Assembly: GCA_030695945.1 (NCBI GenBank)
Contig: JAUYOG010000037.1
Location: 1-64,000 of the forward strand
From: Ramlibacter sp.
GTDB lineage: Bacteria; Pseudomonadota; Gammaproteobacteria; Burkholderiales; Burkholderiaceae_C
Direction: 5' to 3'
DNA length: 64,000 nucleotides
The position numbers and the translations under genes were made by a program. This document shows positions 8,843 through 17,250 of this stretch, in pieces (position 1 is the first letter of the stretch; every line of letters starts with the position of its first letter). The notes beneath the pieces are model-generated. The model had not been told where the DNA came from, searched no databases, and worked only from the letters and a program-made list of their open reading frames with translations.

Positions 8843-9939
8843 TCGCGCCGGTCGGCGAAGTTTTTTCCTCTTCCTATGCCCAGGCGCGCGGCCGGTTCCT
8901 GGCGGCTGCGCGCGGCGCGGGCCTGCAGGTGGAGCACAAGCTCCATCCACTCCAGGGCCGTGAGGGCGAGGAACTCGCCATGGACGTCGCCCGCCACGGC
9001 CCCGCCGATGCGCGCGGTCTCCTGATCCTCTCCAGCGCATGCCATGGCGTGGAGGGGTTCTGCGGCAGTGGCGTGCAGGTGGCGGCCCTGCTGGATGAAG
9101 GATGGCGGGAGCACGCGGCACGCCGGGGGGTCGCGGTGCTTTATGTGCATGCCCTCAACCCCCATGGCTTCTCGCACCTGCGGCGGGTGACCCACGAGAA
9201 CGTGGACCTCAACCGGAATTTTCACGATTTCTCCCGGCCCCTGCCGGTGAACGAAGCCTACCGCGAACTGCACCCCCTGCTGGTGCCCGACGAGTGGCCG
9301 CCCACCGAGTCCAACAAGGCCGCCCTGGGGGCGTACATCGCCCGCAACGGCCAGGCTGCGTACATGGCGGCCGTTTCGGCGGGCCAGCACGAGTTTCCGG
9401 GGGGACTCTTTTTCGGCGGCGTGGAACCGACGTGGAGCAACCGGGCGCTGCGCGAATTGCTGCGGGCCTACGGGCACCTGGCCGGGCGCATCGCATGGAT
9501 CGACATCCATACCGGCCTCGGCCCCAGCGGCGTCGGCGAGAGGATCTACGCGGGCCGCGACGATCAGGCCAGCATCGCCCGCGCGCGCGGGTGGTGGGCC
9601 GGCAACGGCGCGACGCCCGTGACCTCCATCTACGACGGCTCTTCCACCTCCGCCTTCCTCACCGGCATGATGTGGAGTTCGATCCACGACGAGTGCCCGC
9701 ACGCCGAATACACCGGGATGGCGCTGGAATACGGCACGCTGCCGCCGGCCGAAGTGATCGAATCCCTGCGGGGCGACCATTGGCTGCACCTCCATCCCCG
9801 CGCGCCGGAGGCCCTCGCCGCCGGCATCAAGGACCGCGTCAAGCAGGCTTTCTACACGGACACCGACGAATGGAAGGCGCAGGTGCTGCGCCAGGCGCGC
9901 GAAGCGCTCTTCCAGGCGGCCGACGGCCTGGCGGCCTGA
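8839..9939 (+). CDS. DUF2817 / M14-like carboxypeptidase
   Basis: A 366-residue protein of the DUF2817 family, which has a zinc-carboxypeptidase (M14) fold. Expected zinc ligands are in SSACHGVEGFCGSG (His-x2-Glu) and later in WIDIHTGLGPSG; ENVDLNRNF is a family signature, as in M14 enzymes. No signal peptide is present. It overlaps the upstream amidohydrolase by four bases. An 81-bp intergenic repeat follows its stop and separates it from the convergent coaX gene. The substrate is unknown. Confidence 0.85.
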   Translation: MIAPVGEVFSSSYAQARGRFLAAARGAGLQVEHKLHPLQGREGEELAMDVARHGPADARGLLILSSACHGVEGFCGSGVQVAALLDEGWREHAARRGVAVLYVHALNPHGFSHLRRVTHENVDLNRNFHDFSRPLPVNEAYRELHPLLVPDEWPPTESNKAALGAYIARNGQAAYMAAVSAGQHEFPGGLFFGGVEPTWSNRALRELLRAYGHLAGRIAWIDIHTGLGPSGVGERIYAGRDDQASIARARGWWAGNGATPVTSIYDGSSTSAFLTGMMWSSIHDECPHAEYTGMALEYGTLPPAEVIESLRGDHWLHLHPRAPEALAAGIKDRVKQAFYTDTDEWKAQVLRQAREALFQAADGLAA

Positions 9940-9943
9940 GGCT

Positions 9944-10024
9944 CAGCCGGCGCCGGGCCGCCCCAAGGCGGCTGAAGCCCCTTCGGGGGGCAGCGCAGTA
10001 CACGAAGTGACAAGCGTGGGGGCC
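9944..10024 (-). repeat. Dispersed 81-bp intergenic repeat, copy 2
   Basis: Near-identical partner of the repeat near 1.6 kb. It lies between the convergent ends of the DUF2817 gene and coaX, and in minus-strand orientation starts right after the coaX stop codon, as copy 1 does after its upstream gene. The GC-rich self-complementary core is conserved in both. A terminator-like role is possible, but there is no T-run. Confidence 0.8.
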
Positions 10025-10029
10025 AATGT

Positions 10030-10800
10030 TCAGCCGCAGAAGCGCTGGCGCCCGATCTCGAGCAGGCCGTCGAAGATCAGGGTTTCGATGAGCTCGAACC
10101 CCACCGACATGTGGGGCGCCATCTTCCAGCCCGCACCGCCCGTCATGTAGCAGGCCGGCTCGGCGCCGCAATGGCGGCGCACGTGCTGCACCATTCGTTC
10201 GATCGCGCCCGAAATCGCGTACGTGCCGCCGCTGGTCAGCGCGTCGCTGGTGTTGGTCGGGAATTCGCGCACCTCGCCCGTGGGCACGTGCAAACCCGCG
10301 GTGCCGGACTCCAGCGCTCGCAGCATGATGCCGTGGCCGGGCAGGATGAAGCCGCCCAGGAACTTCCCCTGTTGATCGATGGCCTCGACGGTCACCGCCG
10401 TGCCGACCATCACCACCACCATCGGCCGCGCCTCGCCCTGCGCGAGCATGCGGCGCCGCGCGCCGATCATCGCGACCCAGCGGTCGGCGCCCAGCCGCGT
10501 CGGATGGTCGTACCCGTTGACAAGGCCGGCTTCGGCGGCGCTTGCGATGACCCATTGCGCGGGCACGTCCCAGAGCTCCTCCATCTGCTCCTCGACGCGG
10601 CGCTTCACCGCGTCGGCCGCGACCGCGCAACCGAGCATGCGGTCGGGCGGCGCGAGCGCGGACCAGGCGCCGTCGGCGAGCTTGTCGATGTTCTCGAGGA
10701 ACTCGGCGCCATGCGCGCGCAACGCGGCCCCTGGCTGCGGCGCGTCGTACAGTGCCCACTTCAGGCGCGTGTTGCCGACGTCTATGGCGAGGAAGGCCAT
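10030..10800 (-). CDS. coaX: Type III pantothenate kinase
   Basis: A 256-residue ASKHA-fold kinase that phosphorylates pantothenate, the first step of CoA synthesis. Key motifs are the N-terminal phosphate loop [22 protein letters not shown], the second phosphate motif [10 protein letters not shown], and GGFILPG. The length is normal. This is the usual pantothenate kinase of Burkholderiales. It lies 13 bases downstream of a coiled-coil protein of unknown function on the same strand. Confidence 0.95.
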   Translation of the reverse strand: MAFLAIDVGNTRLKWALYDAPQPGAALRAHGAEFLENIDKLADGAWSALAPPDRMLGCAVAADAVKRRVEEQMEELWDVPAQWVIASAAEAGLVNGYDHPTRLGADRWVAMIGARRRMLAQGEARPMVVVMVGTAVTVEAIDQQGKFLGGFILPGHGIMLRALESGTAGLHVPTGEVREFPTNTSDALTSGGTYAISGAIERMVQHVRRHCGAEPACYMTGGAGWKMAPHMSVGFELIETLIFDGLLEIGRQRFCG

Positions 10801-10813
10801 GGCCGCGGTGCCC

Positions 10814-11740
10814 CTAGCTCCTCGCAGCCTGGACCTGCGTGTCCAGTTCCGCGAGACTTTCCGCGAGCGCCTTTTCCTGCGACTGCAGCTGGCCGCAATC
10901 GGCGGTCGCCTGCTTGATGCACAACTGCAGCTCGCGGTGGCTCTCCATCGGGCCTTCCAGGCTCAGGGCCGGCGCGTCGTTGTCGCCGGCAACCCCGGCC
11001 AGGGCCGATACGCGCGCCTGCCAGCTTTTCAGGTTCGTGGCCACAGCCTGCTGCAGCAGCTGCAGCACCGCGGCCCGGCGCGCCGCCGCCGCCTGCGCCT
11101 GCTGGTGTGCATGTTGCGCGGCGGAGCTCACGGCGCGCAGCATCTTGAGGCGTGCCACCAGGATCTCGCAGCGCAGCGTGTCGTCCTGGACAGCCTGCTG
11201 GCTCGCAGCGTCGCTCGCGCTGGCCTCGCGGGCCTTGAGCTGGTTGCGCATGTCCTGCAGCCAGCGCGCGCCCTGGTCGATGATCTTTTCGATGGCGCGC
11301 ACTTCCACCTCGATTTCCACCAGGGTGAGCTCGCTGACCATGGCCCGATCCTGCTGCTTCTTCTGCAGCGCCTGCACATGCGCGGCGAGGCTGCGGGAAA
11401 CCTCCTCGATACGCTCGAACTGCGCCGCGAATTCGGCGCCGGAGGACTTGCTCCTGCCGGTCGCGCGAGCCCACCAGCCGCGCGATTGAAGCAGGCCGAA
11501 GTCGAGTCCCGGGAGGGCCTCGGCCAGGGCCACCAGCTTGGCGCCAGCCGGCGCAATGTCGCGCAAGCGGTCCTGGCCGAGCAGTTCCCGGCAGAGTTCG
11601 GCGAGCCGGCTCACGTGCACATGGCCAGCGTCGGCGGCCATCTGGTCGAGCCACGCCGCCGGCGACACCGGCGCCTTGGGCTTGACCTGGGCCAGCTTGG
11701 CCGGGGTCATGAGGGAAGCGGTGCGGTCGGAAGTGGCCAT
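10814..11740 (-). CDS. Conserved coiled-coil protein of unknown function
   Basis: A 308-residue soluble protein that I cannot assign. The first ~90 residues contain a small globular-looking part ([20 protein letters not shown]) and a Trp-rich stretch ([14 protein letters not shown]). From about residue 95 onward it is almost wholly helical, with long heptad-like runs rich in Ala, Gln, Leu and Glu, so a rod or coiled coil is likely. It has no signal peptide and no membrane helix. The layout is faintly like the TelA/KlaA toxic-anion-resistance family, but no signature was confirmed. It is probably co-transcribed with coaX. Its start is the ATG that opens [10 protein letters not shown]. Confidence 0.6.
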   Translation of the reverse strand: MATSDRTASLMTPAKLAQVKPKAPVSPAAWLDQMAADAGHVHVSRLAELCRELLGQDRLRDIAPAGAKLVALAEALPGLDFGLLQSRGWWARATGRSKSSGAEFAAQFERIEEVSRSLAAHVQALQKKQQDRAMVSELTLVEIEVEVRAIEKIIDQGARWLQDMRNQLKAREASASDAASQQAVQDDTLRCEILVARLKMLRAVSSAAQHAHQQAQAAAARRAAVLQLLQQAVATNLKSWQARVSALAGVAGDNDAPALSLEGPMESHRELQLCIKQATADCGQLQSQEKALAESLAELDTQVQAARS

Positions 11741-11819
11741 GGAGCGGGTCGAAGGGTGAGCCGCAATATAAACCTTTCGCGGCCAGCCAGCAGCAGCGGG
11801 GCGTCGGCGCGTTGGGATG

Positions 11820-12488
11820 CTAGATGGCGCCCAGCCAGCAGGCGCGCTGGATCGCGGCCATCTTGTTATCGACCTTGAGCTTGCCCATTGCGTTCGCGAG
11901 ATGGTAGTTCACCGTGCGCTCGCTGCATTGCAGGCGTTGGGACGTCTCGCGCGCGGTGAGGCCCTGGAACGCAAGGACCAGGCATTCGCGCTCGCGCGGG
12001 CTCAGGGGCGACCGCGCGTTCGCCAGGCTGCGCCTGACCAGCGGCCAGATGTTGAGCGCGGACCAGACGAGCGAAGCCGCCTCTCCCCGGTCGACGAGCT
12101 CGCGCGAGCTGAACATGAAGCATTCGAACGCCCGCCCCGCCGGCAAGGGGAATTCCGCGCGCACGATCGTCTGGAAGCCGTGCGCCAGCCACAGCAGCCT
12201 CCACCGGCTCGAACCCAGCTGGTTGCTCTTGGCGATGTACTGCCAAGCCACCAGCGGCGCGTCCGAATCGCGCCAGGGCGCACCAAAGTCACGGCTGTCC
12301 GACAGCGCCTGCGCGGCTTCGCCGAGCAGGGGCGGGTGCACGGCCAGCACCTGCCGGTCCTCGTTGCCGCCGAAAGGATCCGGGCCGAGAACCACCACGG
12401 CCTCCACCGAGAACTCGCGCAGCGCCCCAACCCAGTCGCTCAGGAGACCGTCCAGGCTTACATTGTCAAAGTTAACAGGTACCTCCAT
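11820..12488 (-). CDS. LuxR-family transcriptional regulator
   Basis: A 222-residue regulator. The C-terminal part (LSPRERECLVLAFQGLTARE, then SQRLQCSERTVNYHLANAMG) is a clear LuxR-type helix-turn-helix, keeping the conserved Glu, Leu and Gly positions. The N-terminal ~150 residues have the size and pattern of an autoinducer-binding domain (APLVAWQYI, HGFQTIVRAEFPLPAG), but the canonical ligand residues are not all evident. I placed the start at the ATG giving MEVPVNF; a TTG 31 codons upstream would abut the divergent receiver gene and is less likely. No cognate luxI lies directly beside it, but an acyltransferase with a LuxI/FeeM-like fold is encoded 5 kb away in the same locus. Confidence 0.85.
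   Translation of the reverse strand: MEVPVNFDNVSLDGLLSDWVGALREFSVEAVVVLGPDPFGGNEDRQVLAVHPPLLGEAAQALSDSRDFGAPWRDSDAPLVAWQYIAKSNQLGSSRWRLLWLAHGFQTIVRAEFPLPAGRAFECFMFSSRELVDRGEAASLVWSALNIWPLVRRSLANARSPLSPRERECLVLAFQGLTARETSQRLQCSERTVNYHLANAMGKLKVDNKMAAIQRACWLGAI
12461..12481. promoter_or_regulatory. Second lux-box-like site (candidate)
   Basis: The core TTGTCAAAGTTAACAGG matches the perfect palindrome near 18.7 kb at 15 of 21 aligned positions. It lies in the first codons of the luxR gene and about 110 bases upstream of the divergent response regulator start. It could activate that regulator, repress luxR, or be chance. It is not a perfect dyad. Confidence 0.35.
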
Positions 12489-12581
12489 GCGTTTTACGGC
12501 CTTCCTATTGCGAGCGGCTGAGACAATAGCATCGTCGGACTCTCGCGTTGCGGGGATGCCGGAGTCAATGGATTTCAACAA

Positions 12582-13559
12582 ATGAATTTTTCACTGTTTC
12601 ACCGCCCGGGCACCCTCGTCTTCCTGGACGACGACCCGGACTACCTCGAGATGCTCGCGCTCGTCCTGCCGCGGCACTGGCACGTGAAGCTTTTCACGCG
12701 CCCCAATGAATGCATCAATTACCTGCAGCAGGAGCCGCCTTTCTGGGAAGCCGATGCCTGGAACCAGCAGCAGCTGATCGAGCAATGGCGAGGCGGCCGG
12801 CCTTTGATCCCGCAGATCCTGGACTACTGGTCGAAGTACACCGAGCGCTATGCCCTGGCGCGCGTGTGCGTGGTGGACTATTCGATGCCGAGCATGAATG
12901 GCCTGGAGGCGCTGTCCGAGCTCGTGGAATGGCCGGGTTCCCGGGTGCTGCTGACCGGCCAGGCGGACGAACAGATCGCGGTGGGCGCTTTCAACCGCGG
13001 CCTGATCGACCAGTTTGTCCCCAAGCAGAGTGCCGACATCGCGGGCAGGCTGATCGCAGCGGTGGAACACCTGCTGGCAACGCCGAACGCGCGTCACGCG
13101 CAGACCTGGCGCGCGACGCTGCGCCCTGACCAGAACGCGCTGCTTCGGATCCCCTCGATCAGCCGCGACCTGGCGGCATTCGCAGCCAGGCAGTGGGTCG
13201 AACACATGGCCATCGGCGATCCATTCGGCGTGCTGGGCCTCGACGCCTCCGGGCACGCGAGCTGGCTGCAGCTTGAAAACCGGGCCGGGTTGCTGGCACT
13301 GGCCGAACTGGCCGAACTCGAAGGCGTGCCACCGGCGTCGCTGGAAGAAATCCGCCAGGGCCGCAGCCTGGCGAACCTGGAATTGCGCCAGGCGCTCGCG
13401 CCCAAGTCGCCGATCGAGCTGGTCGGCGCGTTCACGCTGGGGCCGGACCAGGAGCTTGTCGGCGCGCTGTTCAACATCCCGGGCTCGCTCGGACCGGATC
13501 CGGCCAACGGTTTCTCCAACTGGCTGGCGCGGCAGGAAACGCGGCGCGTGAGCATGTGA
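12582..13559 (+). CDS. Response regulator, PhcQ-like
   Basis: A 325-residue stand-alone receiver protein. The acidic pocket is LDDDPD (D16-D18), the phosphoacceptor is D99 in VCVVDYSMPSMNG, the switch residue is T125 in LLTGQ, and the lysine is K148 in FVPKQ. Between residues ~50 and 92 there is an insertion with several Trp residues that normal receivers lack. The C-terminal 170 residues show no DNA-binding motif and no known output domain. In Phc-type quorum sensing the regulator PhcQ accompanies the PhcS and PhcR kinases; the same partners are found here, but in a convergent orientation. No strong Shine-Dalgarno site is seen. The PhcQ relation is inferred from architecture and context. Confidence 0.75.
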   Translation: MNFSLFHRPGTLVFLDDDPDYLEMLALVLPRHWHVKLFTRPNECINYLQQEPPFWEADAWNQQQLIEQWRGGRPLIPQILDYWSKYTERYALARVCVVDYSMPSMNGLEALSELVEWPGSRVLLTGQADEQIAVGAFNRGLIDQFVPKQSADIAGRLIAAVEHLLATPNARHAQTWRATLRPDQNALLRIPSISRDLAAFAARQWVEHMAIGDPFGVLGLDASGHASWLQLENRAGLLALAELAELEGVPPASLEEIRQGRSLANLELRQALAPKSPIELVGAFTLGPDQELVGALFNIPGSLGPDPANGFSNWLARQETRRVSM

Positions 13560-13571
13560 CGGCCGGGCGCA

Positions 13572-14756
13572 TCACCCGGCCGGCTGCGCCCGAAAGTACA
13601 GGGACACTTCCGTGCCCTCACCCGGGCCCGACGCTATCCTGATTTCGCCGCCGATCGATTGCATCACCCGTTGGCAGAACATGAGTCCCATGCCGCTGCC
13701 CCCCATGTCGGCGCGGGTTGTGACCGGTTCATGCGTCAGGCGCGCGAGCAGCGCCGGCGGGATGCCGGGCCCGTTGTCGCGAAACCGGATCCAGGGGCGC
13801 CGCCATGCGCCGTCCCTGTCGGCGCCCACCTCGATTCGCAGGCTCGGCTGGGGTCGCCCGCGCAGGGCGACCAGGGCGTTCTTGGTGACGGTGCAAAGCA
13901 CGAGATAGAGCAGGTCACGTCGGCCCGGCAGCATGAAGTCCTCGATGACGACAGTGGCGACCCACGACCGCTCGTCCGCGTCGAAAGGAAACTCGTCGCG
14001 CACCGCCTGGGCCAAGGCGCTGGCCGCCACCGCCGGCGGAGCCGCGCCCGGATAGGCCTCCCGTGCCGACCGGACGAACGTCGACACGAGCGACTGGCAG
14101 TACAAAGCTCGCCGCTCGGCGTTCTCCAGGGCCGCGAGCAGCTCCCCGGGCCGGTCTTCGGCGAACGCAGCCAGCCCGGGCGGGATGCCGGCTGCCCCGG
14201 GCCGGTGGCGTGCGATCACCGTGCTGACGAACCCGCGCACCGTGGCCAGCGGGGTATTGAGCTCATGGGCGAGGAAGCCCATCGTCTCGCGCAGCGCCAC
14301 TGCACGGCCCTCGTTCAAGGAACGCTCCAAGGCCTGCGACCGGTATAGCGCCAGCGCTTCGCGCAGGGCCTCGCGGGTGGTTTGCTCGTCCAGCGGCTTC
14401 TCCAGAATGCGCAGCACCTGGCCCTGGTTCACCGCGGCGATGGCCACTTCCTTCTCGGCGTAAGCCGTCGCCAGGAGACGTATCAGGTGCCGGTGTTCGC
14501 GCCGCACTGTCTTCAGCAGCTTCATGCCGTCCCTTTCGGGCATGCGGTAGTCGGTGAGCAGCACCGCAAACTCATGCGCCCGCTGGGCCAGCAGCTGCAG
14601 CGCATCGTCCGCGCTGGCGGCCGTCACGATGTTGAACTCGTCGCAGAAGCTGCGTGCGAACAGCTTGCGCGACGTCGGCTCGTCGTCCACGTACAGGATC
14701 GCCAGGCCCGCGGGCGGCGAGGTCAGCGGCGGCGCGCTCGACGGGGCATCCCTCAT
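13572..14756 (-). CDS. Receiver-histidine kinase (PhcR-like)
   Basis: A 394-residue protein with reversed hybrid order: an N-terminal receiver, then a histidine kinase. Receiver residues are D24/D25 (YVDDEP), phosphoacceptor D69 (TDYRMP), T97 and K120 (LEKP). The kinase has phosphoacceptor H164 in FLAHELNTP, the N-box VTKNALVAL, the G1 box DNGPGIP and the G2 box GSGMGLMF. No membrane helices are present. The receiver-then-kinase order matches PhcR of Ralstonia solanacearum and related soluble relay kinases. It overlaps the upstream hybrid kinase by ATGA, so the two are coupled. A short GC hairpin spans its stop codon between the convergent genes. Confidence 0.85.
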   Translation of the reverse strand: MRDAPSSAPPLTSPPAGLAILYVDDEPTSRKLFARSFCDEFNIVTAASADDALQLLAQRAHEFAVLLTDYRMPERDGMKLLKTVRREHRHLIRLLATAYAEKEVAIAAVNQGQVLRILEKPLDEQTTREALREALALYRSQALERSLNEGRAVALRETMGFLAHELNTPLATVRGFVSTVIARHRPGAAGIPPGLAAFAEDRPGELLAALENAERRALYCQSLVSTFVRSAREAYPGAAPPAVAASALAQAVRDEFPFDADERSWVATVVIEDFMLPGRRDLLYLVLCTVTKNALVALRGRPQPSLRIEVGADRDGAWRRPWIRFRDNGPGIPPALLARLTHEPVTTRADMGGSGMGLMFCQRVMQSIGGEIRIASGPGEGTEVSLYFRAQPAG

Positions 14757-17233
14757 GTGCGGCCTGCTCTCTCGCCACCGTATTCGCTCAGCGCCCGCGC
14801 GGATTCGGTCGTCATTGCGCGGATGGGCCCCACCCAGTTCGGCTGCGCAGGCATGCATCGCTCCTGCGACATCTGCACATAGACCTGCCGGGCGAGCCGG
14901 TGCAGGGTTGCCGCACCCGCCTCGCCGCTCAGTCCCACCAGGGAGTGCAGCAGCTCCAGGCACTGGTCCAGGTCACTCCGGTCGCAGGCCGCTTGCAGCC
15001 GCACGACGATGCGCTCGATCTCGGGCACGTAATCGCCCACCAGCTCCTCCAGCATCCCGATTTCGCGGTAACGTTCCAGGCGGTCCAGGTTGAGGAGCCC
15101 CTCGATCGCGCCGGGCTCCGCCGGGATCGGCGCGGTGTCCCGCGCGGGGTCGCGGGAAGTGATCTGCCGCAGTTTCCCGTACAGGACCGCGGCGTCCACC
15201 GGCTTGGTGATGAAGTCGCCCATCCCGGCCGCTTGGGCGGCGGCCATCACATCGGCACCCGAGTGCGCCGTGAGCGCGACGATCGGCACGCCGCGGCAGG
15301 GCAGTGAGCTGGCCCGGATGGCCCGGGCGGTGTCCAGCCCGCTCATGCCCGGCATGTTGATGTCGAGGAGAACGGCGTCCCATGCGCGGCCCCCGACGCT
15401 CAGTTGCTCCATGACCGCTTCACCCGTGCCTGCCTCGACAACATCGACGCCGGCTCGCCGTAGATAGGCGGCCACCGCCTTCCGGTTGTACGCATTGTCG
15501 TCGGCCAGCAGCACGCGCTGTCCCGCCAGCTGGCCATGCTCGAGGCGGGCCCGCCCTCCGGGGCTCTCGAGCGCCCGGCAGAGCGCATGGAGCAGTGCTT
15601 CCTGCTCGCAGGGCTTGCTCACGAGGCCGTCCATGCCCGCCTTGAGTGCCTTGACCCGGGCGGCGGGGCCCTGCTCGCTGGTGTAGGCCACGATGCAAAC
15701 ATCGCGGTTGACCGGCGCCAGGCCCGCCCGGATCTGCTCGGCGACTTCGTAGCCGTCGACGTGCGGCATGTCGACGTCCAGCAGAACGAGGTCGTATCGG
15801 AAATTCGACAGCATGGCCAGGGCCTCGCGGCCATCGGCGGCTTCGTCCACGACCGCTTCCACGGGCTTGAGCTTCAGGCGCGTCGTCTTGCGCAGTGCGC
15901 CGTCATCGTCCACCACCAGCAGCCTGCGCCGCACGAATACCGCCTTGGCCTTGGCCATGATCGCCTCACGGTACAGTTCCCGCTCGCGCGCGGTGACCGG
16001 CGGAAAGGTCATGGTGAACCGTGTGTCGCCGGGAGCCGATTGGCAGGTGATGTCCCCGCCGAACGCCCGCATCACCCGCCGGCAATAGGCCAGGCCAAGC
16101 CCCGTGCCGCCGGACTTGCTGCTGCGAAACGGCTCGAACAGGCGACGCTGCAGGTCCGCGGGGATGCCCGGGCCGGTGTCCCGCACGCTCACCGTTCCGG
16201 TTTGGATCACGATCGCCACCCGGGCCAGGGGATAGGCCGGAAGGTAATACAGCGCGTTCTTGATCAGGTTGAACAGCACGAACAGGAAAGCGGTTTCCTC
16301 CCCGCGGAAGAGGAAGTCCGACCTCGTCTCGACGCTGACCCGCGAGCGCTGCTCCTGGCTCTCGTAACCGTACTCCAGCACCGCCTTGTCGCACACTTCG
16401 GCCGCCGAAAGATAGGCAAACCCCACCGGGTTCAGCGGCTTGGCGTTGACCTCGTCCAGGGTCATCGAGATCACTTGCAGCCCGCGCTCGACGGCGATGT
16501 CCCCCTGCGCGAGGTGGCGGTACAGCGATTCGACCTCCTGGGAGTTCAGCACCTGGGCCTGCGCTTTCGCGGTGGGCACCGGCAGCGATTGGCGCAGGCT
16601 CTCCAGGCTGTGGCGGATCTGGCCGAGCGGATTGCGCATTTCATGCGCGATGGAGCCGGCCAGCGAGGCATAGGCCTGCCGCACCCTTTCCGCGGTGGCG
16701 CGCTCCAGGGCGTGCTTGAACAGGCTGCCGCCCACGACGGTGATGAACAGGATAGGCAGCCGCTGCACATAGTCCGCCGGCATTTCCGGCCGGGGGTCCG
16801 TGAGCACGTACAGGCCGATGGCGCCACCAAACCCTGCCAGCAGGATCACGACCATGTTGCGCCAGTCGGCCAGCAGGATGATGAGAAAAGCCGCCATCAA
16901 CGTATTGCCCACCGCGATCGTGCCGCCGCCGTGCTTCAGGGACGTGAACACGAATGTGAGGGGCAAGGTGATGATCAACACCGCATACGAGTAGGCGAAG
17001 TAGTAGGGCCTGAGGCGCTGCGGCCACTGGTCCTTGAAAAAGAGGATGGCGCACAGTGCGGCATTGAGGAGACGCAGGGCCAGGTCGTCGTACGGCGTGG
17101 ACTCCTTGGTGAACCTGAGCAGGTAAAAGGCCGGAAAACCGAGCATGCCGATCAGGCTCACGTACCGCAGGAAAAGCGGGCCGTGGGCGTGATAAGTCGT
17201 GTAGTAGGCAAACAGCCGCTTGACGGGATTCAT
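14753..17233 (-). CDS. Membrane hybrid sensor kinase, CqsS/LqsS/PhcS-like
   Basis: An 826-residue hybrid kinase. About six membrane helices occupy residues ~20-175, beginning with MNPVKRLFAYYTTYHAHGPL and including LGFPAFYLLRF and YDDLALRLLNA, a pattern typical of the quorum-sensing kinases CqsS, LqsS and PhcS. H197 in SIAHEMRNP is the phosphoacceptor. Then follow the ATPase boxes (LIKNALYYL, DTGPGIP, GTGLGLAY), receiver 1 (VVDDD, LLDVDMP), receiver 2 (LADDN, LLDINMP) and a C-terminal Hpt domain with LLHSLVGLSGEA. The full phosphorelay is thus in one chain, plus the coupled PhcR-like protein. A GTG seven codons upstream that overlaps the acyltransferase stop is an alternative start. The ligand is unknown. 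Confidence 0.85.
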   Translation of the reverse strand: MNPVKRLFAYYTTYHAHGPLFLRYVSLIGMLGFPAFYLLRFTKESTPYDDLALRLLNAALCAILFFKDQWPQRLRPYYFAYSYAVLIITLPLTFVFTSLKHGGGTIAVGNTLMAAFLIILLADWRNMVVILLAGFGGAIGLYVLTDPRPEMPADYVQRLPILFITVVGGSLFKHALERATAERVRQAYASLAGSIAHEMRNPLGQIRHSLESLRQSLPVPTAKAQAQVLNSQEVESLYRHLAQGDIAVERGLQVISMTLDEVNAKPLNPVGFAYLSAAEVCDKAVLEYGYESQEQRSRVSVETRSDFLFRGEETAFLFVLFNLIKNALYYLPAYPLARVAIVIQTGTVSVRDTGPGIPADLQRRLFEPFRSSKSGGTGLGLAYCRRVMRAFGGDITCQSAPGDTRFTMTFPPVTARERELYREAIMAKAKAVFVRRRLLVVDDDGALRKTTRLKLKPVEAVVDEAADGREALAMLSNFRYDLVLLDVDMPHVDGYEVAEQIRAGLAPVNRDVCIVAYTSEQGPAARVKALKAGMDGLVSKPCEQEALLHALCRALESPGGRARLEHGQLAGQRVLLADDNAYNRKAVAAYLRRAGVDVVEAGTGEAVMEQLSVGGRAWDAVLLDINMPGMSGLDTARAIRASSLPCRGVPIVALTAHSGADVMAAAQAAGMGDFITKPVDAAVLYGKLRQITSRDPARDTAPIPAEPGAIEGLLNLDRLERYREIGMLEELVGDYVPEIERIVVRLQAACDRSDLDQCLELLHSLVGLSGEAGAATLHRLARQVYVQMSQERCMPAQPNWVGPIRAMTTESARALSEYGGERAGRT

Positions 17234-17250
17234 GGCGCCTGCGGAATGGG

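Noticed and set aside
13561..13581. Hairpin GGCCGGG/CCCGGCC at the convergent end of the receiver and kinase genes
   Set aside because: Stem of seven without a T-run and overlapping the kinase stop; too weak to call a terminator.
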